7,932 nt of DNA from Thermoplasmata archaeon (GCA_030037035.1 JASHSA010000027.1:1-7932), one strand, 5' to 3'. Counted from the stretch's first letter, positions 1 through 6,731 are shown. Notes: a model not told the origin generated them from the sequence alone. A program made the numbers and translations.

Positions 1-449
1 TGCCGGTAGCCGACCAGGCCGTGGCGGGACGGCGACGAGGCGGTCGAGAGGCTCGCCAGCGCGACGGTGGTCGTCGTCGGGAAGACCGACGTGATCGGCG
101 CGCAGTGCCGGAGCCACGTCGACGCCCCGAGGGCGCCCGCGCGGGCGGCCGCGTCGCGCAGGCGCTCCAGCCCCAGGCCGTCGACGACGAAGAGCAACAC
201 CGGCCCGTCGGCACGGCGGCCGTCGAACGGGTCGAGGCGGGCCTCCAGCGGCGGCAGCGCGAGCGCGGAAGGCTCGCCTCCGACCGCGCGGACGATCGAG
301 GCGGCGAGGTTGGGCAGCGACCTACCGGCGTACGCCGGCACGGCGACCCCCAGCGACCGATGGGGCTCGAGGAGCTCGACGGTCGACGCCCCCGCTCCGC
401 GGAGCGCGGCCGCGCGCGGGGGGCCCCCGCGGGCGTCGTCGGCCGTCAC
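1..449 (-). CDS. Alkaline phosphatase superfamily / nucleotide pyrophosphatase-type protein, N-terminal part (runs off the left edge)
   Basis: Reading the minus strand from a GTG at 449 gives 149 open codons to the window edge. The translation has the hallmarks of the type I phosphodiesterase/nucleotide pyrophosphatase group of the alkaline phosphatase superfamily. A hydrophobic strand ends in VVDGLG (residues 88-93), where Asp90 would be a metal ligand. SVFPTTTTVALASLSTA (121-137) holds the expected Thr nucleophile, and HGLVGYR (143-149) follows. Family members hydrolyse phosphodiester or phosphomonoester bonds with two metal ions; the substrate cannot be told here, and the remaining metal ligands lie outside the window. 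The first 80 residues are Ala/Gly/Pro-rich and not diagnostic. No signal peptide is evident, so the protein is probably cytosolic. The GTG overlaps the dpo4 stop as GTGA, and a GAGGGGG tract lies just upstream, so translation is probably coupled to dpo4. Family call firm; exact function unknown. Confidence 0.85.
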   Translation of the reverse strand, partial: MTADDARGGPPRAAALRGAGASTVELLEPHRSLGVAVPAYAGRSLPNLAASIVRAVGGEPSALALPPLEARLDPFDGRRADGPVLLFVVDGLGLERLRDAAARAGALGASTWLRHCAPITSVFPTTTTVALASLSTASSPSRHGLVGYR

Positions 450-1642
450 GGCCCCCTCGCCGCGGTCCGAGCCGAGCGCGACGGCCGGAACTCGTCCAGC
501 GAGACCTGCCGCTGGCTGCGCTCGCTGAGGCGTTCGACCCGGACGGATACCGTGCGCACCGCGCGTCGGCGGCGCGCGCGCTCCTCGGCCCAGAGGCCGC
601 GCGCGAGGCGCTCCGCCTCCTCGACGAGCGCTTCGGAGCCCTCCCGGGCCGCGGCGAGGGACCGGCCCCGCTGGGTCCGGTCGAAGTCGCTCCAGCGGAA
701 CGCGACGACGACCGCGCCGTAGCGCAACCCTTCGGTCTCGAGCGCCCGCGCCAGCTCCCCGGCGAGGTGGCGGACGACCGGGACGACCTCGTCGGCGCTC
801 GTCGCGTCCTCCGCGAGCGTCCGGTCGGCGGAGCGGCTCCGCGGCTCGCCGCGCTCCTCGATCGACTCGTGCGGCGTCCCGCGGGCGAGGTCGACCAGCT
901 CGCGGGCGAAGCCTCCGAGCTCGCGCATCATGTCGGCCGGGCGCCGCGCGGCGAGCTCGCCGATCGTCCGGACGCCGTGGCCGACGAGGATCTCCTCGGT
1001 CCGGGGGCCGACGCCCGGGATCGCGCGGACGGGCAGCGGGGCGAGGAACGACGCGACGTCGGCCGGCGGGACCACGAGCACCCCGCCGGGCTTGGCGCGG
1101 TCGCTCGCGATTTTCGCCACGGTGCGCGACGTGGCGACCCCGATCGATGCGACGAGGCCGAGCTTCTCGCGCAGCTCCCGCTGGACGCTCACCGCCAGCT
1201 CTCGGGCGGCCTCCGCGTGGGGGGCCGAGACCAGGAGGAGGCTCTCGTCGATGCTGTACGGGACGAGGAGGCGGGCGTGCGGGCGAAGGAGCTCCCGGAC
1301 CTCGTGGGCGAGGCGCTCGTACTTCGGGAACGAAGGGGGGATCCAGACCGCCTCCGGGCAGAGCCGGGCCGCCTGGCGGACCGGCATCGCGCTCCTCACC
1401 CCGAACGCCCGCGCCTCGTAGCTCGCGCTGAGCACGACCCCTCGGTTCGGCTCGTCGGTCGGCGGGGGCCCGACGATCACCGGTCGGCCCTCGAGCTCCG
1501 GGCGCTCGCGTCGCTCGACCGAGACGTAGTAGGCGTCCAGGTCGACGTACAGCACCCACTCCGGGGCGACGGCCTCCCCGGGCTCCGGTTCCCCGAGGGT
1601 CGCGGGCGGAGGCGGGGTGGGGGCGAGGCGCGCGCCGTGCAT
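446..1642 (-). CDS. dpo4: DNA polymerase IV, Y-family translesion polymerase (Dpo4/DinB type)
   Basis: The 398-residue product is a Y-family polymerase that copies past damaged DNA bases. VDLDAYYVSVE (33-43) supplies the first catalytic Asp34 and a Tyr39 in the steric-gate position. YSIDES (129-134) supplies Asp132 and Glu133. The 98-residue gap between Asp34 and Asp132 equals that in Sulfolobus Dpo4 (Asp7 to Asp105). A palm motif SIGVATSRTVAKIASDRAKPGG is followed by a helix-hairpin-helix segment (IPGVGPRTEEIL) and a little-finger domain. Near the C-terminus QVSLDEF resembles a PCNA-interacting peptide, although it lacks the usual second aromatic residue. The ATG start leaves a Pro-rich leader of about 29 residues before the core. 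A GTG at 1555 would start almost at the core, but a TATA-like box 34 bases upstream favours ATG 1642. The open frame extends further upstream but there is only a shadow of the KaiC gene. The stop overlaps the next gene's GTG. Confidence 0.95.
   Translation of the reverse strand: MHGARLAPTPPPPATLGEPEPGEAVAPEWVLYVDLDAYYVSVERRERPELEGRPVIVGPPPTDEPNRGVVLSASYEARAFGVRSAMPVRQAARLCPEAVWIPPSFPKYERLAHEVRELLRPHARLLVPYSIDESLLLVSAPHAEAARELAVSVQRELREKLGLVASIGVATSRTVAKIASDRAKPGGVLVVPPADVASFLAPLPVRAIPGVGPRTEEILVGHGVRTIGELAARRPADMMRELGGFARELVDLARGTPHESIEERGEPRSRSADRTLAEDATSADEVVPVVRHLAGELARALETEGLRYGAVVVAFRWSDFDRTQRGRSLAAAREGSEALVEEAERLARGLWAEERARRRRAVRTVSVRVERLSERSQRQVSLDEFRPSRSARTAARGP
452..458 (-). promoter_or_regulatory. 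Shine-Dalgarno-like GAGGGGG before the phosphatase GTG
   Basis: On the minus strand GAGGGGG ends two bases before the GTG at 449, inside the last codons of dpo4. It partly matches the archaeal anti-Shine-Dalgarno complement (GGAGGTGA). With the GTGA overlap it supports GTG at 449 as the start. The tract is G-rich in a G-rich genome, so chance is possible. Confidence 0.4.
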
Positions 1643-1673
1643 CGTCGTCCGCTCCGCGACGCCGGCTCCGGCG

Positions 1674-1678
1674 TATAA
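1674..1678 (-). promoter_or_regulatory. TATA-like box (TTATA) for dpo4
   Basis: In the 50-base gap between the KaiC-like gene and dpo4 the minus strand reads GTTATACG, the only A/T-rich stretch there. Its centre is about 34 bases from the dpo4 ATG. An archaeal start site about 26 bases downstream would leave a leader of about 8 bases. This suggests dpo4 and the phosphatase have their own promoter besides read-through. Confidence 0.5.
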
Positions 1679-1692
1679 CGGAGGACCCGACG

Positions 1693-2412
1693 CTAGCCCC
1701 CGAGGTCGACCGCCTTCGCGTCGACGGTGAGGCCGTTCGCGCCGATCGCGTACGGCTGGACGGTCCTCACGTGGGGGGTCCGGCGCATCTTCAGCACGCG
1801 CAGCGCGAGGCCGACGCGGTGGCCGTCGACGGCCGTCCGGTAGCCGAGCACGACGACCCCGTCGGCGACGTACTCCGAGAGGCCGTCGCGGCTGACCTCC
1901 GGGTGCCGGGGGTCGGCCTCGGCGGTGAGGACGGTCGTCGCCCCGCTCGCGCGGCAGGCCCCGGCGAGGGCGAAGAGCGTGAGGCGCCGCGCCGGCTCGT
2001 CCTCGGCGAGCATGTTGAGCAGCGAGACGGAGTCGACCGCGATCCGCTTCGCCCCGAGGCTCGCGAGCTCGTGGCCGAGCTCGCCCTGGATGCGGTGGAG
2101 GCTCTGCCGGGTCTCCTTCGGGTCGAGCCGGAGCACCTTCAGCAGGCCCCCCTTCACCGCCTCGTCGACCGGCCAGCCGAACTGGCGGGCGGTGTCGAGG
2201 AGCTGGGGGACGTCCTCCTCGAGCGAGAGGAAGACCGTCTTCTCGCCGCGTCGCGTCCCCTCGAGCAGGAACTGCAGGGCCAGGCACGTCTTGCCGGTGC
2301 CGGGGAGGCCGGTGAGGAGCACGACGTGGCCGCTCGGGAAGCCGCCGCCGAGCATCTCGTCCAGCCCGGCGACGCCCGTCGGGAGCTTCGGGACCGGGCT
2401 AGACGCGCTCAT
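1693..2412 (-). CDS. KaiC/RAD55-family RecA-like ATPase, single domain
   Basis: This 239-residue protein is a stand-alone KaiC-like domain of the kind common in archaea. KLPTGVAGLDEMLGGGFPSG (9-28) is the usual entry motif. A complete Walker A, GLPGTGKT, lies at 35-42 with Lys41 and Thr42. SLEED (63-67) carries the paired catalytic glutamates 65-66. A Walker B strand RIAVDSVSLL (123-132) has Asp127. Near the C-terminus LRVLKMRRT matches the family's basic RVLKMRG-type motif. It should bind and hydrolyse ATP and probably forms oligomers. Single-domain archaeal KaiC proteins have mostly unknown roles, with signalling and recombination suggested. The start lies inside the end of the upstream pseudo-KaiC gene (14-base overlap) and has a Shine-Dalgarno-like GGTGA nine bases ahead, so the two are likely made together. 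A circadian role is not implied. Confidence 0.92.
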   Translation of the reverse strand: MSASSPVPKLPTGVAGLDEMLGGGFPSGHVVLLTGLPGTGKTCLALQFLLEGTRRGEKTVFLSLEEDVPQLLDTARQFGWPVDEAVKGGLLKVLRLDPKETRQSLHRIQGELGHELASLGAKRIAVDSVSLLNMLAEDEPARRLTLFALAGACRASGATTVLTAEADPRHPEVSRDGLSEYVADGVVVLGYRTAVDGHRVGLALRVLKMRRTPHVRTVQPYAIGANGLTVDAKAVDLGG

Positions 2413-3313
2413 ACTGGGTGGTCACCAGGCCGTTGGAGGCGTTGACGCGGATGACGAAGCGGCCGTGGTACTCCGCCGGGAGCCGGGAGAGGACCGGCAT
2501 GAACTTCGGGATCAGCATCGCCCGCTGTCGGTGCGAGTAGTTCGGGCTCGACGTCCAGCGGAACTGCAGCACCCCGTCGACGGAGTCGGCGACCGCATGC
2601 TCGACCGCCGGGGGGGCGACGCCCTCGGAGAGCAGGAGGTAGACGACCCCGCCCCAGCTCTTCGCGCGCCGGCGCAGCCCCTTGAGCATCGTCAGGACGT
2701 CGTTCGCCTCGATCCCCTGGCGGACGAGAAGGTCGGTCAGCGAGTCGACGACGACCAGGTGGTTCGGCGCGCTCGTGTCGAGCGCGTCGGCGAGCGCCCG
2801 CAGGGGCCCGTCGGCGGCGGAGGGGGGCGACTTCCCCTCGGAGAGGATCGGCCCGGTGAGCGACGCCCAGGACGACGGCACGACGCTGTCGCGGAAGTAC
2901 GTCGGCGAGAGGTCGTGGAAGGAGAGGTGGCGGACGAAGACCTCCGGGTACGTCCCGGAGAACGACGCGCGCATCTCGTCCAGGACCTGCTCGCGCGAGC
3001 GGCTCGTGCTGATGTAGGCGACGCCCTCCGGGTAGACGAACGGGCCCCGCGCGCTGCCGAGGTAGAAGCGGTGCAGGTCCGGGTCGTCGTAGTGCAGCAT
3101 CAGGTGCACCGCCGACGTGAGCGCGAACTCCTGGTGCCCGGCCCCTGCCTCCCCGACCAGCAGGACGAGCGAGCCGGTCGGGACCCCGCCGGTCAGGTAG
3201 TCGAAATCCGGCACCCCGGTCGGGACGCGGGGAGGGGCGCCCTCGAGGTCGACGCGGGCCGGAGCGTGGGTCGCGAGGGGAGGGAAGAACGGCCGTACCG
3301 ATTCTACCGCCAT
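2399..3313 (-). CDS. KaiC-fold pseudo-ATPase, HTR-like/RAD55-related
   Basis: The 304-residue product has the KaiC/RecA layout but lacks the catalytic residues. VPTGVPDFDYLTGGVPTGSL (30-49) is the standard entry motif. The P-loop position reads GEAGAGHQ (54-61), so the Lys and Ser/Thr that hold the ATP phosphates are replaced by His60 and Gln61. The strand that should end in two glutamates reads YISTSRSRE (100-108), with Ser-Arg instead. The Walker B-like strand HLVVVDSLTDLL (185-196) keeps Asp190. GEAGAG..EF, HDLSPTYF (133-140) and the following P..W (146-149) recall haloarchaeal 'HTR-like' proteins as I remember them; that is recall, not a search. A lead of about 30 residues precedes the fold. 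The protein probably acts as a non-hydrolysing partner or sensor. It overlaps the intact KaiC-like gene by 14 bases and begins 33 bases after truD. The ATG at 3313 is the first start in frame. Confidence 0.85.
   Translation of the reverse strand: MAVESVRPFFPPLATHAPARVDLEGAPPRVPTGVPDFDYLTGGVPTGSLVLLVGEAGAGHQEFALTSAVHLMLHYDDPDLHRFYLGSARGPFVYPEGVAYISTSRSREQVLDEMRASFSGTYPEVFVRHLSFHDLSPTYFRDSVVPSSWASLTGPILSEGKSPPSAADGPLRALADALDTSAPNHLVVVDSLTDLLVRQGIEANDVLTMLKGLRRRAKSWGGVVYLLLSEGVAPPAVEHAVADSVDGVLQFRWTSSPNYSHRQRAMLIPKFMPVLSRLPAEYHGRFVIRVNASNGLVTTQYERV
2422..2426 (-). promoter_or_regulatory. Shine-Dalgarno GGTGA for the KaiC-like gene
   Basis: Minus-strand GGTGA lies inside the last codons of the upstream pseudo-KaiC gene, nine bases before the ATG at 2412. 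It matches the complement of the archaeal 16S rRNA tail (GGAGGTGATC). It supports this ATG and translation from an internal site of a shared mRNA. Confidence 0.5.
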
Positions 3314-3346
3314 CCCGGACGCTCGCTCCGCGAACCGACTCCGGAA

Positions 3347-4687
3347 TCAGGTATTAGTAAGCGCGTTTCGAGGTGTCTCGGGGACGATCGGGGCGGTTCC
3401 GCCCTTGAGGAACTCCCGCAGCAGGACCGTGGCGTAGGCGCCCTTCGGCAGCGCGAAGCGGAACCACACCCCCTCGGGATCCGGCTCGACGGCGAGCGGA
3501 GGGAGGCCTAGCAGCAGCGGGCGCCAGGTCCCGTCGCTCGCCAGCTCCGGCGCCACCGGCACCCCGAAGTCGGACGGCGCGACGTGCTCGTCGTCGAGGA
3601 TCGCCTCCATCAGCGCCCCCGGCGCACCCTCGGGGCCCGGGGTCGCCACCCCCACGAGCGGGCCGGCGACGCACGCCCGCCCGCGCGCGACGAGCTCCGT
3701 GCACTCCGGAAGGTTCTCTTCCGCGACGGGCGCGCGGTCGTCCCCGCGGAACGTGCCGTCGCGGCCGAGGCGCAGGATCACGTCCCCGGCGACCGGTCGG
3801 GCGAGAGGGAGCCCGGCGGCGTGGCGGGCCGAGAGGTAGCGGTTGAAGAGGTACGCCTGGTAGGCGTGCACGAACAGCCGTCGCAGCTCGTAGGGGAGCG
3901 CACGGAGCGCCCGCTCCGGGGACTGCCCGTCGGCGAGCCGCTCCAGGATCGCCCGCTCGAACCGGTACTCCGAGGGGAACTCGCGGAGCGCCCGGCGCGC
4001 GTCCCGGTGCTCGGCGAACGCGGCCCGGGCCGTGTCCCCGACGCCCTCCGTGCCCGTGCTCGGCCGGTCGATGAGGTAGACGTCGACCGCCCGAGCGAGG
4101 TCGCCCCGGACGACCCAACGGCCGACCTCGTGCGTCACCGGCCGCACCTCGCCGAACCGCTGGGCGCCGAAGAAGTTCGGGAACCCCCCGGCGGCGCGGA
4201 GCTCCCCCTCGATCTCGCGGTACGACCGGCTCGCCGCGGGGGGGTCGGCGAGCTCGCGAACGTGGATCTCGAAGGCGTTCGCGTAGTGCCGGCCGAGGAC
4301 CAGGCCCTCGCGCGCGCGGTACGCCTCGAGCAGGCGGACCCCGGGGAGGTCGAGCTCGCCTTCCGGCGGCGCGCCGCGGTAGGAGAACAGGCGTTCGGCG
4401 ACGGCGCGCCGGTCCTTCGTGCCGGACCAGGCGACCGCACGGCGGGGCAGGCCGAGCCGCCGACCGATCGCGTCGGCGAGCTCGTGCTGCTCCCAGCCGC
4501 GGCTCTCGATCCGTACGATGCTGAACGCCCCTGTCGGGTCCGGCCGGGGATAGCTCGAGACCTCCCGGACGCGGAACTCCTCGGGCGACGCTTTCAGCCG
4601 ACCCGGGACGCCGGCGCCCCGCGACAGGTAGAACCCGATCCCGACGGCCCGCTCCGACGGCGGAGGGAGGCGTTCGTCGCCGAGCAC
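3347..4687 (-). CDS. truD: tRNA pseudouridine synthase D (TruD), archaeal type
   Basis: TruD converts uridine to pseudouridine in tRNA (U13 in bacteria; archaeal members may have other sites). The 446-residue protein starts with SERAVGIGFYL then GRLKASPEEFRVRE (29-42), the usual N-terminal TruD block. SGTKDRRAV (88-96) holds the catalytic Asp92. FPNFFGAQRFG (169-179) is the conserved PNxFGxQRFG signature. A long insertion domain follows and FALPKGAYATVLLREFLK closes the fold, as in archaeal TruD. The frame is open upstream to an ATG at 4792, but that extension overlaps the divergent gene and has no family similarity. A GTG at 4687 sits about 26 bases below a TAATAA element, the exact spacing for a leaderless archaeal transcript, so I chose it. 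It leaves 15 residues before the conserved block. The gene heads the minus-strand block. Family certain; start fairly likely. Confidence 0.95.
   Translation of the reverse strand: MLGDERLPPPSERAVGIGFYLSRGAGVPGRLKASPEEFRVREVSSYPRPDPTGAFSIVRIESRGWEQHELADAIGRRLGLPRRAVAWSGTKDRRAVAERLFSYRGAPPEGELDLPGVRLLEAYRAREGLVLGRHYANAFEIHVRELADPPAASRSYREIEGELRAAGGFPNFFGAQRFGEVRPVTHEVGRWVVRGDLARAVDVYLIDRPSTGTEGVGDTARAAFAEHRDARRALREFPSEYRFERAILERLADGQSPERALRALPYELRRLFVHAYQAYLFNRYLSARHAAGLPLARPVAGDVILRLGRDGTFRGDDRAPVAEENLPECTELVARGRACVAGPLVGVATPGPEGAPGALMEAILDDEHVAPSDFGVPVAPELASDGTWRPLLLGLPPLAVEPDPEGVWFRFALPKGAYATVLLREFLKGGTAPIVPETPRNALTNT
3352..3357 (-). promoter_or_regulatory. TATA-like box (CTAATA) for the pseudo-KaiC gene
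   Basis: The minus strand reads TTACTAATAC over 3351-3360, at the very end of truD. The A/T core is about 42 bases before the ATG at 3313, predicting a start site near 3328 and a leader of about 15 bases. It is the only A/T-rich patch near this gene. It would give the KaiC pair a promoter separate from truD. Confidence 0.4.
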
Positions 4688-4708
4688 TCTCGAGAGGAGA
4701 CGGGGGTT

Positions 4709-4716
4709 CTTATTAC
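4709..4716. promoter_or_regulatory. Shared A/T element between divergent truD and the 158-residue gene
   Basis: Within the 67-base divergent gap the only A/T-rich sequence is CTTATTAC on the plus strand (GTAATAAG on the minus). On the minus strand the TAATAA centre lies about 26 bases from the truD GTG, fitting a leaderless start. On the plus strand TTATTA lies about 43 bases from the ATG at 4755, implying a leader of about 17 bases. One element may serve both directions, as nearly symmetric archaeal TATA boxes can. Confidence 0.5.
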
Positions 4717-4754
4717 AGCAAGTCGCGCTCCCGAGACTGAGCCGGCCGATTCGG

Positions 4755-5231
4755 ATGATCCAGGCTACGGCGCGCATCCTCAGGAACGTCATCGAGGTCC
4801 AGGTCGGCGAGGCGACCTGGGTCGGACGGCCGATCGAGGCGGAGCAGGGCGGGCTGGGCCGTCGGCTGGCGGCCCTCTTCTCGACGGAGTACCACCTCTA
4901 CCGGCCGGACGCGCCGACGGTCCCGGAGTCGACGATCAGCTACCGCGCGAAGAGCGACGAGATCCGCATCCAGTCCGGCGAGCAGTCCTGGAAGACCCGC
5001 TCCTCCGCCTTCGGGCCGATGACGATCGACTACGGCGGGAGGACCTACACGATCCACGAGCGCCTTACCGGCCGGTTCGCGATCCTGAACGGGACGACGC
5101 CGGTCGCCGTCGGCCAGCTCGGCTACCGCTCCTGCGTGGTGCGCGACTACGACCCCGAGCTCGAGACGTTCCTCGCGCATCTCGCGCTCGGGTACGTCGT
5201 GCGGACGCTCACCTGGGAGATGGTCGGCTGA
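4755..5231 (+). CDS. Conserved-looking hypothetical protein, 158 residues, probably beta-rich
   Basis: I do not recognise this protein with confidence. It is soluble-looking, with no signal peptide or membrane segment. It alternates short hydrophobic strands with turns: RNVIEVQVGEATWVG near the N-terminus, then ISYRAKSDEIRIQSGEQSWK, FGPMTIDYGGRTYTIHE and GRFAILNGTTPVAVGQLGYR. It ends in a helix-like segment, ELETFLAHLALGYVVRTLTWE. The repeated strand pattern (a short polar statement of a value, then a turn) faintly recalls LURP-one/scramblase-like or tubby-like barrels, but no signature residues prove this. No catalytic motif or metal-binding cluster is visible. ATG 4755 is the first start after the shared divergent A/T element, and no clear Shine-Dalgarno precedes it. 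It is transcribed away from truD and ends 6 bases short of the convergent transporter's stop codon. Reality as a gene is supported by balanced amino-acid composition, unlike the Arg/Pro-rich shadow frames. Confidence 0.8.
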   Translation: MIQATARILRNVIEVQVGEATWVGRPIEAEQGGLGRRLAALFSTEYHLYRPDAPTVPESTISYRAKSDEIRIQSGEQSWKTRSSAFGPMTIDYGGRTYTIHERLTGRFAILNGTTPVAVGQLGYRSCVVRDYDPELETFLAHLALGYVVRTLTWEMVG

Positions 5232-5237
5232 ACGGGC

Positions 5238-6641
5238 CTAGCGCCGTCCCCCGAACGCGGGCGGCAGGGCGGCGCGGGAGCTCTTCGCGATCGGCCGGCG
5301 GCGCGACGCCGAGCGGGGGGCCTGGAACATGCGGTACGGGATCGGCGCGAGGAGCAGCGCGCCGACGACCACGGTCGCCGCGGCGATCGTGTAGGCGAAA
5401 TGGACGCCGTACGTCGCGTACATCCATCCCCCGAGCAGGACCCCGAGGAGGCTTCCCGCGCCGCCGATCGCGTTGTAGAGCCCGAGCGCCCGGCCCCGCG
5501 CGGAGCGCCCGACCAGGCGCACGAGGAACAGCGTGCTCGCCGTGCTGATGAACGCCCAGGTGACCCCGAGGAGGGCGTTCAGCACGGTGAGCCAGGCGAG
5601 CAGCAGCGGGCTCCCGAGGCCGAAGACGAAGTAGAGCGGGGCCCACAGGAACAGCACCATGAGGCCGACGCGGCCGTAGAGCGACTCGACGAAGACCGTC
5701 TTCGGGGAGTGGACCTCGACCGCCTTCCCGGAATGGAAGAACAACGACGTCGAGGCCGCCGCCGAGCCGAGGTAGACGATGAAGACCCCGGCGTCGGAGA
5801 AGCGGGCGTACTGCCAGAGGAACACCGGGAACGGGCCGTAGAAGATGTCGAAGCCGACGCACATCACGCCGAGCGCGGCGAGGAACATCCACTCGCGCCC
5901 GGGCAGGCGCTCGGCCGGCGCCCGCGTGAGGTCGATGATCCCCCCGAGGCGGTTCCGCAGGCTGCGGACCCGCTCGACGATCCCGCGGTGGAGATGCAGG
6001 AGGTCGGCGACCGAGCGCCGCTCGACGCGGTTCGTCGGCTCCTCGATCCACGCCCACGCGACCGCGGCGGAGAGGAGCGCGAGGACACCGCTGAGGAGGA
6101 GGAGGCCGGTCATCACCTCGACCGCCGGCGCGTTGCGCCCGATCCCGAACAGCCAGACGAACCCGAGGCCGAGCCCGACGGTCGTGCCGATCCCGCTGAT
6201 GAGGCCGAACAGCCCGATGTCCTGCGGCCACCAGCGCTTGTGCCGCGTCTCGAGCAGCAGCATCGTCCCGATCGGCGCGCTGGCCGCCGAGGCGAGCCCT
6301 TCGATCACGTTGAGCCAGAAGTAGGCGATGAGCGTGTGCGCGAGGGCGATCAGGATGATCGCGACCCCGGTCGCGAGGAACGAGCCGACCAGGAAGAACT
6401 TGCGGTGCGCGACCCGGTCGGAGAGGTTGCCCCAGACGATCGTGAACGGGACCTGGCTCATCGCGCTCGCCGCGATGATGATCGTGACGACGAACGCGCT
6501 GGCGCCGAAGTGCTGCAAGGCGAGCAGCGGAATGAGCGGGGTCGCGATCCCGTCGGAGATCGCGAGCGGCAGGTAGGCGAGGAACCAGAGGTCGCTGCTC
6601 GACGGCCGGAGCACGGCGCGGGACTTGATGTCGATCGACAC
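5238..6641 (-). CDS. Major facilitator superfamily (MFS) transporter
   Basis: The 467-residue protein is an integral membrane transporter of the MFS type, driven by an ion gradient or working as a uniporter; substrate unknown. About 12 hydrophobic segments fall in two halves: six between residues 18 and 199, and six between 252 and 435. The hallmark motif A between helices 2 and 3 is clear at 71-83 (GNLSDRVAHRKFF). Helix 6 ends in WIEEP (198-202). A cytosolic loop of about 50 residues (200-250), rich in Arg and Leu, links the halves. The last 32 residues form a very basic tail with SRRR and PFxGRR-like ends, presumably cytosolic by the positive-inside rule. The start is GTG at 6641; no ATG lies in frame upstream, and a TATA-like TTTATGG sits about 48 bases before it. 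It stands alone, convergent with the 158-residue gene. Many archaeal MFS proteins with this look are annotated only as drug or sugar exporters. Confidence 0.92.
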   Translation of the reverse strand: MSIDIKSRAVLRPSSSDLWFLAYLPLAISDGIATPLIPLLALQHFGASAFVVTIIIAASAMSQVPFTIVWGNLSDRVAHRKFFLVGSFLATGVAIILIALAHTLIAYFWLNVIEGLASAASAPIGTMLLLETRHKRWWPQDIGLFGLISGIGTTVGLGLGFVWLFGIGRNAPAVEVMTGLLLLSGVLALLSAAVAWAWIEEPTNRVERRSVADLLHLHRGIVERVRSLRNRLGGIIDLTRAPAERLPGREWMFLAALGVMCVGFDIFYGPFPVFLWQYARFSDAGVFIVYLGSAAASTSLFFHSGKAVEVHSPKTVFVESLYGRVGLMVLFLWAPLYFVFGLGSPLLLAWLTVLNALLGVTWAFISTASTLFLVRLVGRSARGRALGLYNAIGGAGSLLGVLLGGWMYATYGVHFAYTIAAATVVVGALLLAPIPYRMFQAPRSASRRRPIAKSSRAALPPAFGGRR

Positions 6642-6685
6642 GCTCCGCGCACCCCGGCCGGTCAGCCGGAGGCCGACGCGCGTGC

Positions 6686-6692
6686 CATAAAG
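6686..6692 (-). promoter_or_regulatory. TATA-like box (CTTTATG) for the MFS gene
   Basis: The minus strand reads CCCTTTATGG here, the one A/T-rich patch in the 111-base gap upstream of the transporter. Transcription would begin near 6663, giving a leader of about 22 bases before the GTG at 6641. Confidence 0.45.
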
Positions 6693-6731
6693 GGTCGGTT
6701 CGTGAGGCAGCGGAACGCCGTGGTCGGCGCT

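Noticed and set aside
21..722. Plus-strand open frames at the left end (21-722 and 67-528)
   Set aside because: Both lie opposite the phosphatase and the end of dpo4, whose minus-strand translations show clear family motifs.
1643..2287. Upstream extension of the dpo4 frame by about 215 codons
   Set aside because: It lies inside the KaiC-like gene in another frame, has shadow composition, and the polymerase core begins near 1555; ATG 1642 with its own TATA-like box is enough.
1693..2412. Circadian clock function for the KaiC-like gene
   Set aside because: There is a single KaiC domain, no KaiA or KaiB gene nearby, and archaeal single-domain KaiC proteins are not clock proteins by default.
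1925..3511. A plus-strand open frame of 528 codons opposite the KaiC-like pair
   Set aside because: Antisense to two genes with clear RecA-fold motifs; composition typical of shadow frames.
4688..4792. Upstream extension of truD to an ATG at 4792
   Set aside because: It would overlap the divergent gene and cover the shared promoter; the added residues have no TruD similarity.
5232..5237. A terminator between the convergent 158-residue and MFS genes
   Set aside because: The gap is only 6 bases and has neither a T-run nor an obvious hairpin.
3584..5548. A plus-strand open frame of 654 codons over truD and the 158-residue gene
   Set aside because: Low-complexity Arg/Pro/Glu-rich product, antisense to truD and out of frame with the plus-strand gene.
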